A stretch of 64,000 bases of DNA from Flavipsychrobacter sp. (GTDB lineage: Bacteria; Bacteroidota; Bacteroidia; Chitinophagales; Chitinophagaceae). The stretch lies in assembly GCA_041392855.1 (NCBI GenBank), contig JAWKLD010000002.1, positions 124,001 to 188,000 of the forward strand. Direction: 5' to 3'. The position numbers and the translations under genes are program-made. The notes beneath the pieces are model-generated. The model was given only the letters and a program-made list of their open reading frames with translations, was not told where the DNA came from and searched no databases. Of the stretch, positions 8,605 to 19,693 are shown in pieces (position 1 is the first letter of the stretch; every line of letters begins with the position of its first letter).

Positions 8605-11343
8605 TTATTCTACAATATTGAAACGTCTGGTGTATACCTGACCATCTACTTCTATAGATAGTGTGTATAAACCTGGTGCAATCTTGCCGTTCAAGCTCAA
8701 TTTATGGGTCAATTTACCATTTACAACATCTGTAGTAGCAGTGTGTACTTTCTGACCAAGGTTGTTGTAAATAGAGATGTTTGTAGCTCCATTAACACCT
8801 GCAAATGTTCCCTCAATAGTAAACTCACCATTATTCGGGTTAGGATACAATCCTAGCTCATCAGCACCATTTACAGTATTCTGTACTGAGTTAGGTTGAT
8901 TTACAACCAAGGTATTACTAGACTCAAACTCATTCACTTTACATGGATGGTCTGGCTTCATTGTCACTTGGATCTTATCTAAGTATAATAGATCATTTAC
9001 TACGTAAGTATCACCTGTTACACCAGCTACTACCTGACCACTTCTACGCCAGATGTAAGTTGGGTTAGCACCACCATTTACAGGAACTGCAGTTATCGTT
9101 GTAGGCATACCCGGTACTAGTACACTTGGGTTAGCTACGATAGATACAGATGATGCTTCCACTTTATTCACTGTGAAGATCTCCTTATTCGTGATCACAG
9201 GCTCTGGACAAGAGAAGCTGTTCGTGAAGATACACTGAACAGTATCACCGTTCTTAAGCGTACTAGACTGTAATGATGCAAATGGATTGTTAGCCACTTT
9301 ATTACCATTTATGTACCAGTCAAATGTTGGCGTTGGTCCACCATTAGTATAGTAACAGAATACGTTAACTGTATCTCCTTCACAAATATTAGTTGTTGGA
9401 GTAGCTTGTATTCTACCAGTAGCAAATGTAAGTGGTGTCACTTTCATATTGATACCTGCACTGCTCACCACCATTGGTGTAGCACATAGTGCACTACTTG
9501 TCAGACGACAGCTTACCACATCACCATTTACAAGTGTATTAGTAGTAAAGGTTGTTGCAGCCACACCAGTGTTCACACCATTTACTTGCCATTGGTAAAT
9601 CGGGTTCGCACCGCCATTCACCGTACTTGTAACTGTAAACGTTGCCGCTCTTGTATCACATACTGAATCACCCGGAGGTCCACTGATCGTAATAGATGGT
9701 ACCGGACGAGGATGAACGATCATCGTCTTAGTATTACTTGTTACTGATGCAGGTGAAGGACATGGTACACTAGAGGTCATCACACATGTGATCACATCTC
9801 CGTTAGCTAAGCCTGAGCTGGTATAACTTGTAGAGTTACTACCTACGTTAGTACCATTTCTCTTCCATTGGAAGCTTGGACTAGGACCAGGGTTAGTTGT
9901 AGATACTACAGTAAAGGTTACTGAAGTATTTACACATATGTCTGTATCACTCGCTGTTATTGTTAGAGCAGGAGTAAGGATCGGATGAACGATCAATGTT
10001 GCACTGCTTGTAGTAGCAGGAGTACATGGACTTGCACCACTTACCACGCAACGGAATTGAGCATTGTTCAATCCTAAGTTAGCATTAGTAATAGATAGTG
10101 TAGATGAGGTAGCACCATTGTAAGTGAAACCACCAGTACCACTACTACCATTGCTGATATTAGTAAATCCGCTTCCTGTATTGGCCTGCCATTGATAAGT
10201 AATACCTGTACCTGTAGCGCTACAGCTGAAGCTTACATTATTACCATCACAGATAGCATTATTGCTTGGGTTACCTGTTATAGCAGGAGGCGTGTTAACT
10301 GTTAATAGTCTTGCATTCGAAGTAACAGAAGGTGTACAAGAACCACTTATGATACAACGATATTGGTTGTTGTTGAACGATGCTGCCGGAGCTGCTAAGT
10401 TTAGTGTTGCTGTAGTAGCACCGCTATACACACCACCATTAGATACATTACTCCAAGTACCACCACCATTAGTGCTTACTTGCCATTGGTAAGTAACCGC
10501 AGTACCTGTAGCTGATACGCTAAAGCTAGCATTACTTCCAAGACATATTACAGAGTTAACAGGCTGTGCTGTAAATCCTGGTAGAGTAAGCATAGTAAGT
10601 GTAGCCGCTGTAGAAGTAACTGAAGGCGCACATACACTATTGACCATACAACGGTATTGGTAACCATTGATCGCCAAACTAGCACCTGTTAATGCTAAAG
10701 TAGCTGTATTAGATCCACTATAGATACCTATGTTGGTCACATTAGTCCATGTAGTACCACTATTAGTACTTACTTGCCATTGATAACTAATACCTGTTCC
10801 TGTAGTAGTGACACTGAATGTAGTGTTACTACCATCACAAACGTTCTTGTTAGTAGGATTAGCTGTGATAGCTGGTAAAGTATGTACTGTTAATGTTCTT
10901 GCTGTAGAAGTAACGCTTGGCGTACAAACACCACTTACGATACAACGATATTGGTTATTGTTAGCAGCTGTTGTTGCTGCAGTAACACTAAGTGATGGAG
11001 TGGTTGTATTACTGTGGATACCCGTATTAGTTAGGTTGGTCCAAGTACCACCACCGTTAGTACTTACTTGCCATTGGAAAGTTAGGCTTGTACCTGATGT
11101 ATTTACGTCAAACGTAGTACTTCCACCATCACATATTACTCTATCAACAGGGTGAACGTTAATAGTAGGTCTCACATTTACCACTAGTAAACGTGGAGCA
11201 GAAGTAACACCCGGAGGACATGAGCCACCCAGTACACAACGGAACAACGTACTACTAGATGTAGCCATTGCATTAGTTATGGTTAATGATGCAGTAGTGG
11301 CATTGCTATAGATACCTCCGTTCACAACATTATTATATGTCAC
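8605..11343 (-). CDS. giant Ig-repeat T9SS surface protein, C-terminal part (after frameshift)
   Basis: This 912-codon frame is the continuation of the gene starting at 20065. It has no signal peptide of its own, its nominal first codon is a GTG inside an Ig-like unit, and it begins in mid-repeat. Residues 1-454 hold half a unit and four complete ~98-residue units with the C...YQWQ...FRC/YRC pattern. Residues ~455-815 hold four shorter, more divergent Ig-like units (for example PSFQWKRNG and NGDVITC). The final ~85 residues are a T9SS type A sorting domain (LGLYPNPNNGEFTIEG, then IYNNLGQKV and a GLYTLSIEVDG strand), which directs secretion and surface attachment. An intrinsic terminator follows 20 bases downstream. 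Joined with the N-terminal frame it gives about 3,820 residues. Confidence 0.85.
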   Translation of the reverse strand: MTYNNVVNGGIYSNATTASLTITNAMATSSSTLFRCVLGGSCPPGVTSAPRLLVVNVRPTINVHPVDRVICDGGSTTFDVNTSGTSLTFQWQVSTNGGGTWTNLTNTGIHSNTTTPSLSVTAATTAANNNQYRCIVSGVCTPSVTSTARTLTVHTLPAITANPTNKNVCDGSNTTFSVTTTGTGISYQWQVSTNSGTTWTNVTNIGIYSGSNTATLALTGASLAINGYQYRCMVNSVCAPSVTSTAATLTMLTLPGFTAQPVNSVICLGSNASFSVSATGTAVTYQWQVSTNGGGTWSNVSNGGVYSGATTATLNLAAPAASFNNNQYRCIISGSCTPSVTSNARLLTVNTPPAITGNPSNNAICDGNNVSFSCSATGTGITYQWQANTGSGFTNISNGSSGTGGFTYNGATSSTLSITNANLGLNNAQFRCVVSGASPCTPATTSSATLIVHPILTPALTITASDTDICVNTSVTFTVVSTTNPGPSPSFQWKRNGTNVGSNSTSYTSSGLANGDVITCVMTSSVPCPSPASVTSNTKTMIVHPRPVPSITISGPPGDSVCDTRAATFTVTSTVNGGANPIYQWQVNGVNTGVAATTFTTNTLVNGDVVSCRLTSSALCATPMVVSSAGINMKVTPLTFATGRIQATPTTNICEGDTVNVFCYYTNGGPTPTFDWYINGNKVANNPFASLQSSTLKNGDTVQCIFTNSFSCPEPVITNKEIFTVNKVEASSVSIVANPSVLVPGMPTTITAVPVNGGANPTYIWRRSGQVVAGVTGDTYVVNDLLYLDKIQVTMKPDHPCKVNEFESSNTLVVNQPNSVQNTVNGADELGLYPNPNNGEFTIEGTFAGVNGATNISIYNNLGQKVHTATTDVVNGKLTHKLSLNGKIAPGLYTLSIEVDGQVYTRRFNIVE

Positions 11344-14300
11344 ACCACCATCTGCTTACTTGCCATTGATAACTAATACCTGTTCCTGTAGCCGTTACAT
11401 CGAATGTAGTATTATCACCTTCACAAACGTTCTTGTTAGTAGGATTAGCTGTGATAGCAGGTAAAGTATGTACTGTTAATGTTCTTGCTGTAGAAGTAAC
11501 GCTTGGCGTACAAACACCACTTACGATACAACGATATTGGTTATTGTTAGCCGATGTTGTTGCTGCAGTAACACTAAGTGATGGAGTGGTTGTATTACTG
11601 TGGATACCCGTATTAGTTAGGTTCGTCCAAGTACCACCACCGTTAGTACTTACTTGCCATTGGAAGGTTAGGCTTGTACCTGATGCTGTAATACTAAAGG
11701 ATGTACTACCACCATCACATATTACTTTATCTACGGGCTGTACATTTATAGATGGCAGGCTATTAACCACTAGTAAGCGAGGAGCAGAAGTAACACCCGG
11801 AGGACATGAGCCACCCAGTACACAACGAAACAAGGTACTACTAGATGTAGCCATTGCATTAGTTATGGTTAATGATGCAGTAGTAGCATTGCTGTAGATA
11901 CCACCATTCGTTACGTTACTCCAAGTAGCACCACCATTAGTACTTAATTGCCACTGGTAGGTTACACCTAAGCCTATAGCCGTAACATCAAAGGTTGTAT
12001 TATCTCCCGCACATATTGTACGATTGACGCCATGATTTGTTACAAAAGGAGCAGCATTAACGGTCAATATTCCAGCATTAGATGTAGCAGCAGGAGCACA
12101 TGTACCTGTTACAACACAACGATATTGATAGTTGTTTGCCGTTGGAGGTACATTGGTCAAATTCAAGGTAGATGTAGTAGCGTTGCTATACATGCCACCA
12201 TTCGTCACGTTACTCCAAGTAGCACCACCATTAGTACTTTCTTGCCATTGGTAAGAAATGCCTAAACCTGTTGCTGATATTGTAAATGAGGCATTGTTAT
12301 TCTGGCATATGGTACTATTAATAGGGTGCATGGTAACAGCTGGCGTACTATTAAAGATTAGTATAGCTGCTGTTGTTGTTGCAGCCGGAGCGCAAGTACC
12401 ACTAATTATGCAACGGTATTGGTTATTATTTTCTGCAATTGTTGCAGCTGTAAGACTTAAAGTCGTTGTTGTAACACCTGAGTATATACCTGTATTGGTC
12501 AAGTTCGTCCAGGTAGCACCACCATTAGTACTTACTTGCCATTGATAAGTAATGCCTATACCTATACCTGCTGCCGCAAAACTCGTATTTGTACCTGGAC
12601 AGATAGTACTGTTAACAGGGTTAACGGTCACTACAGGAGCTGTATTGATCGTTAATGTAGCAGCAGCTGATGTTGCACTTGGTGCACATGTACCACTTAC
12701 GATACAACGATATTGGTTGTTGTTAACTGCTGTTGTTGCCGCAGTCAAGTTCAACGTTGCTGTTGTAGCATTACTATAGATACCAGTGTTCGTCAAGTTT
12801 GTCCAAGTAGCACCACCATTTGTACTTACTTGCCATTGGTACGTCAACGCTGTACCAGTTGCAGTTACACTGAATGATGTGTTATTACCCTCACAGATAG
12901 TACTGTTAACCGGTGCAACTGTAACTACTGGCTTAGTATCTATGGTCAACATAGCAGCTGTTGTTGCTACAGATGGCGTACAAGTACCGCTTACCATACA
13001 ACGGTATTGATTATTGTGTACTGCTGTTGTTGCAGCAGTCAAGTTCAAGGTAGTTGTAGTAACACCTGTATAGATACCTGTATTCGTCAAGTTCGTCCAA
13101 GTAGCACCACTATTGGTACTTACTTGCCATTGGTAAGCTACACCAGTACCAGTACCTGCTGCTGTGAAGCTTGTATTGCTTCCTTCACATATAGTACTGT
13201 TAACCGGGTTAAGTGTAACCGCAGGTAATGTATTGATCGATAATGAAACTGTATTAGAGGTTACACTTGGTAAACAAACACCACTTACCACACAACGGTA
13301 TAGGTTACCATTGTCAGAAACAGCAGCGCCTGTTAGGTTTAGTGTTGCAGTAGTAGCACCACTGTAGATACCACCATTAGCTATACTACCCCAAGTACCA
13401 CCACCATTAGTACTGATATACCATTGATATGCTGCACCAGAACCTGTAGCCGTTACCGTGAAGCTTGCATTACCACCAGGACAAGTTGCTGTGTTAGATG
13501 GTTGTCCTGTAATTGCAGGCAATGTATTTACTGTTAATTGTGCAACATTAGATGTAGCACTTGGAGCACAAGTACCACTTACCACACAACGATATCTGTT
13601 TCCGCTGAAGGTTACCGCAGGAGTAGCTATGCCTAAGCTTTGTGTAGTAGCACCACTATAAGCACCACCGTTCACTACATTACTCCAAGTAGTACCACCG
13701 TTAGTACTTTCTTGCCACTGATAAGTAACATTAGCACCTGAGCCTATTATGGTAAATGATGCACTATTACCTAAACATACTGCCATATCAGCCGGTTGCG
13801 ATGTCACCTTAGGCACTGCATTTACAACTAGTAAGCGAGCTGCCGAAGTAACACCCGGAGGACATGTTCCGCCTATTACACAACGGAATAAAGTACTACT
13901 TGCTGATGGCGTAGCATTAGTTATAGTTAATGATGCAGTTGTAGCATTACTGTAGATACCACCGTTTACAACATTAGTATAAGTAGCACCACCGTTAATA
14001 CTTGATTGCCATTGATAGGTCAAACCAGCACCTGTTACTGTTACATCAAATGTTGTGTTATCTCCTTCACAAATAGTACGGTTAACACCATGGTTAACTA
14101 TTGCAGGAGAAGTATTGATCGTAAGTGTTGCTGCATTTGAATTTGCAGCAGGCGTACAAGTACCACTCACTACACAACGATATTGATTATTATTCTCTGC
14201 AATTGTTGCCGCAGTAAGATTAAGTGTATTTGTAGTTACGTTACTGTAGATACCTGTATTAGTCAGGTTAGTCCAAGTAGCACCACTATTAGTGCTTACT

Positions 14301-17300
14301 TGCCATTGGTAAGTAATACCAGTACCTGTAGCAGTAATACTGAATGCAGTATTGTTACCCTCACAGATAGTGCTGTTAACAGGTTGTACTGTTACCGTAG
14401 GCAAACTATTAACTGTCAACAATCTTGCAGTTGAGTTAACCGAAGGTGTACAAGTACCGCTTACTACACAACGATATAAATTATTGTTCTCTGCAGTAGT
14501 TGCCGCAGTTAGGTTTAATGTTGCTGTTGTTACATTACTATAGATACCACCATTTGCCAAGTTGGTAAATGTAGCACCACCGTTAGTACTTACTTGCCAT
14601 TGGTAGGTCAATGCTGTACCTGTAGCGGTAACACTAAATGATGTGTTAGCACCGTCACAAATAGTACTGTTAACAGGTTGTACTGTAATAACAGGAGATG
14701 TATTAATAGTTAATGTAGCCGCATTAGATGTAGCAGGAGGCGTACAAGTACCACTCACTACACAACGATATTGGTTGTTGTTAACAGCAACTGTTGCTGC
14801 TGTTAAGTTCAACGTTGCCGTTGTTACATTACTATAAATACCTGTGTTAGTAAGGTTAGTCCAAGTAGCACCACTGTTGGTACTTACCTGCCATTGGTAG
14901 GTAATACCTAAACCTGTAGCAGTAACACTAAATGATGTGTTAGTGCCCTCACATATAGTACTGTTTGTAGGCTGCCCTGTAACGGCAGGTGTACTATTGA
15001 ATGTAAGGGTTGCCGCATTTGAAGTAGCTGCAGGAGTACAAGTACCACTTACTACACAACGATATTGGTTATTGTTTTCAGCAACTGTTGCTGCTGTTAA
15101 GTTTAATGTTGCTGTTGTAACATTACTATAGATACCAGTGTTGGTCAGGTTAGTAAATGTTGCACCACCGTTAGTACTTACTTGCCATTGGTAAGTTAAT
15201 GCTGTACCTGTAGCAGTAACACTAAATGATGTATTAGCACCAGGACAGATAGTACTGTTTACCGGTTGTACCGTTACAACAGGAGCAGTATTGATGGTAA
15301 GTGTTGCTGCATTAGATGTAGCCGCAGGCGTACAAGTACCGCTAACTACACAACGATATTGGTTATTATTAACCGCAACAGATGCCGCAGTTAAGTTCAA
15401 TGTTGCTGTAGTTGCATTACTATAGATACCACCGTTTGCTAGGTTGGTCCAAGTAGCGCCACCGTTTGTACTTACTTGCCATTGGTAAGTAATACTTGTA
15501 CCAGTAGCCGTCACACTGAATGATGTGTTAGTACCCTCACATATAGTGCTGTTTACAGGCTGTGCTGTAATAGCAGGCAATGTGTTGATCGTAAGCGTTG
15601 CCGCATTTGAAGTAACACTTGGAGGACAAGTACCACCTACTACACAACGGTACTGATTATTATTTACAGCTGTAGTTGCTGCAGTTAAGTTCAACGTTGC
15701 AGTAGTTGCATTACTATAGATACCACCGTTAGCCAGGTTGGTCCAAGTAGCACCAGCATTAGTGCTTACTTGCCATTGGTAAGTAAGACCCGTACCAGTT
15801 GCCGTAACGCTAAAGCTTGTATTACTACCCTCACAAATAGTACTATTTACAGGCTGTGCTGTAATAGCAGGCAATGTGTTGATCGTAAGCGTTGCCGCAT
15901 TTGAAGTTGTGTTTGGTGTACAAGTACCATTGATCACACAACGATATTGATTATTATGTTCTGCTGCAGTAGCCGCAGTTAAGTTTAATGTTGCTGTTGT
16001 AGTATTACTATAGATACCTGTATTGGTCAGGTTAGTAAATGTTGCACCACCGTTAGTGCTCACTTGCCATTGGTAAGTCAATCCTGCACCTGTAGCAGTT
16101 ACGCTAAAGCTTGTATTTGCACCAGGGCAGATAGCTGTGCTAACTGGCTGAACTGTAACAACAGGAGCGGTATTTACCGTTAATGTTCTTGGTGTAGATA
16201 TTGCATTTGGAGGACAAGTACCACTCACTACACAACGGTATTGATTATTATTCTCAGCAGCAGTAGCAGCCGTAATACCTAAATTTTGAGTAGTTACATT
16301 ACTATAGATACCACCATTTGCAAGGTTAGTAAAGGTTGCACCACCGTTGGTACTTACTTGCCATTGGTAAGTAATACCAGCTCCAGAACCAACTACATCG
16401 AATGTAGTATTACCACCTTCACATATTGTTCTGTCTACTGCTTGTACGGCAATACCTGGCAATGTAGTTACTGTAAGCAACCTTGCTGCTGATGTTGCAC
16501 TTGGTGTACAAGTACCGCTTACCACACAACGGAACAGTGTACTGCTTGAAGAAGCAGGCACTGCAGTCAGTGTTAATGTTGCAGTAGTAGCACCGCTATA
16601 GATACCTCCATTAGTTACATTAGCATAAGTTACACCACCATTGGTACTAGCTTCCCACTGGTAAGTGAGGCCTGTACCTGTAGCAGTGATTGTGAAACTT
16701 GTATTATCACCTGCACATATAGAGCTGTTAACACCATCAGATGTTACAACCGGAGCAGAATTAAATGTTAATGTAGCTGCATTAGAAGTTGTGTTTGGCG
16801 TACAAGACGCGTTGATCACGCAACGATATTGATTATTATTTTCAGCAACTGTTGCTGCTGTTAAGTTTAATGTTGCTGTTGTTACATTACTATAGATACC
16901 AGTGTTGGTCAAATTTGTAAATGTTGCACCACCATTGGTACTTACTTGCCATTGGTAAGTAAGTGTGGCACCTGTTGACACTACAGTAAAGCTTGTATTT
17001 CCACCAGGGCATATAGCACTGTTAGTAGGTTGTGTTGTCACAACCGGCGGAACATTCACTGTTAAAGTAGCCGCATTTGAAGTAGCTGCAGGAGGACATG
17101 TACCACTTACTACACAACGATATTGGTTATTATTCTCTGCTGCAGTAGCCGCAGTGATACCTAAAGTTTGTGTAGTTACATTACTATAGATACCGCCATT
17201 TGCAAGGTTAGTAAAGGTTGCACCTCCATTAGTACTTACTTGCCATTGATAAGTAATACCAGCACCAGAACCAACTACATCAAATGTAGTATTACCGCCA

Positions 17301-19693
17301 GAACAAATAGTTTTATCTATTGGCTGTACAGATACCGATGGTAATGTTGTTACTGTTAGCAATCTTGCACCCGATGTAGTACCAGGAGTACAAGTACCAC
17401 TCACAACACAACGATATAGTGTACTACTCACTGCAGTAGTAGCACCAGTAAGTGTTAATGTAGCTGTAGTAGCTCCGCTGTAGATACCACCGTTAGTTAC
17501 ATTAGCATAGGTAGCACCACCATTAGAACTTACTTGCCATTGGTAAGTAAGTCCTGCACCTGTTGTAGTAATAGCAAATGTTGTGTTGTCTCCATCACAG
17601 ATAGTACGATTCACACCATGATCTGTTACCACAGGCAAACCATCTACAGTTAGTGTAGCCGCATTTGAATTTACAGCAGGGGTACAAGTACCACTTACTA
17701 CACAACGATATTGATTATTGTTTGCAGATGTTGGAGGAGATGACAACCCTAAAGTAGCCGTAGTCGCACCACTGTAGATACCGCCGTTTACAATATTAGT
17801 AAAGGTTGCACCTCCGTTAGTACTTTCTTGCCACTGGTATGTCAAACCAGCACCTGTTGCAGTTACACTAAAGTTAGCTGTTGCATTTTCACAAACTGTA
17901 GTATTTGCAGGTTGTACTGTTACTACAGGAGACTCATTTACTGTAAGCGTTCTTGCTGTAGAAGTTGCAGCAGGAGTACAAGTACCACTTACTACACAAC
18001 GGTATTGATTATTATTTTCTGCTGCAGTAGCAGCTGTTATTGTTAATATATTAGTAGCAGCACCACTGTAGATACCACCATTGGTCACATTCGCCCAAGT
18101 AGCTCCACCGTTAGTACTTAGCTCCCACTGGTAAGTAATGCCAGCACCAGAACCAACTACTTCGAAAGTAGTATTACCACCAGCACAAATAGTACGGTCT
18201 ACCGCTTGCACTGCAATTGAAGGCACCGTGTTTACAACTAATAGTCTTGCTGCAGAATTGACAGCAGGAGTACAAGTACCACTTACCACACAACGGAATA
18301 ATGTACTACTTGATGCAGCAGGAACACCTGTTAAAGTTAAAGTAGCTGTAGTGGCACCACTATAGATACCGCCGTTAGTTACATTAGCATAGGTAGCACC
18401 ACCATTGGTACTAGCCTCCCATTGGTAAGTAAGTCCAGCACCTGTTGCAGTTATACCAAATGTTGTATTGTCACCATCACATATTGTACGGTTTACACCG
18501 TGGTCAGTTACTACAGGAGATTCGTTAATAGTAAGCGCTACAGCATTTGAAGTTGCAGCAGGAGTACAAGTACCGCTTACCACACAACGGTATAGGTTAT
18601 TATTAAGTCCTGTATTTACACCAGTAAGGTTTAAAGTAGTAGTAGTAACACCACTATATATACCTCCATTATTTAAGTTAGAATAAGTAGCACCTCCATT
18701 GATACTTTCTTGCCACTGATAAGTAATTGCTGTACCTGTAGCTGTTACACTGAAGCTACCATTCTGTCCGTTACAAACAGCCGCCGCCGCCGGCTGCGCT
18801 GTAATTGTAGGAACTCCATTTACTGTTAATGTTCTTGCAGTAGAATTTACACTTGGCGGGCAAGTACCACTCACGACACAACGATATTGATTATTATTTT
18901 CAGCTGTAGTAGCCGCAGTAATTCCTAAGCTTTGAGTCGTTACGTTGCTATAGATACCTGCATTGGTAAGATTAGTAAAGGTAGCACCACCATTAGTACT
19001 CACCTGCCATTGGTAGGTAACATTAGCACCAGAACCAATCACATCAAAAGTAGTATTGCTACCCGCACATATTGTTTTATCTACAGGTTGTGTAGATACA
19101 GATGGCAATTCATTTACAACAAGCAATCTCGCACCTGATGTAGCAGAGCCACAAGGACCAGAAGCTACACAACGGAACAATGTACTGCTCACTGCAGTAG
19201 TTGCACCTGTTATTGTTAGCGTATTAGTAGTAGCACCACTATAGATACCACCATTAGTTACATTAGTATAAGTTGCACCTCCATTGACACTAGCTTCCCA
19301 TTGGTAAGTAGTAGCCGCAGCTGATGCTACGATCGTAAAATTTGTATTATCGCCAGAGCATATAGTTTGGTTTACACCATGATAGGCTATAGTTGGTGCT
19401 GCGTTAACCACCAATAATCTTGCTGCAGAAGTTGCTGAAGGACAGCTTGCACTACTTACCACACAACGGAACAATGTACTACTAGAAGCAGCAGGCACAT
19501 TGGTTAATGTTAATGTAGCTGTTGTAGCACCACTGTAGATACCACCGTTTGAAACCGTATTATATGTTGCACCTCCATTAATACTTGACTCCCACTGGTA
19601 AGTCAAGTTGCTACCTGTTGCCGTAACAGAGAATGTAGTATTTGTGTTTTCACAAATAGTACGGTTTACACCATGGTCTGTAACTACAGGTGC
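9985..19693 (-). repeat. tandem array of 33 Ig-like coding units, ~294 bp period
   Basis: I count 33 head-to-tail units of about 98 codons in the two frames of the giant gene; one of them is the hybrid at the frameshift. Each unit has the pattern ICxGxNT, then TYQWQxSTNGGATW, NGGIYSxxTTATL, an NNNQYRC or SSTLFRC strand and a GTCTP turn. The conserved cysteines suggest disulfides. Neighbouring units are very alike, and at many sites only synonymous or a few coding bases differ. Two unit classes alternate: a DHGVNRTIC/SSTLFRC class and a QPVNSTIC/NNNQYRC class. The first class recurs every third unit in part of the array (units 5, 8, 11), a higher-order period of ~882 bp. Confidence 0.9.
10771..11935 (-). 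repeat. near-identical ~586-bp tandem duplication inside the Ig array
   Basis: The stretch from about 10771 to 11347 reappears at about 11357 to 11935 with an offset of exactly 586 bases and very few differences. The identity is far higher than between other units and includes a distinctive shared start (TGATAACTAATACCTGTTCC). Two regular units would give 588 bases, so the offset is 2 short. The 2-base loss lies at about 11349-11354, on the seam between the copies, where ACCATTAGTGCTTACTT would be expected and ACCATCTGCTTACTT is found. This seam is the frameshift that divides the gene. Confidence 0.85.

Noticed and set aside
10262..19244. Series of plus-strand ORFs of about 62-154 codons with similar sequences inside the Ig array
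   Set aside because: They are the antisense frame of the repeated Ig units, recur at the 294-bp period, and have no signals of their own.
9985..19693. Dense regular repeats that could suggest CRISPR or satellite DNA
   Set aside because: The period is ~294 bp, in frame and protein coding throughout; there are no short spacers or cas genes.
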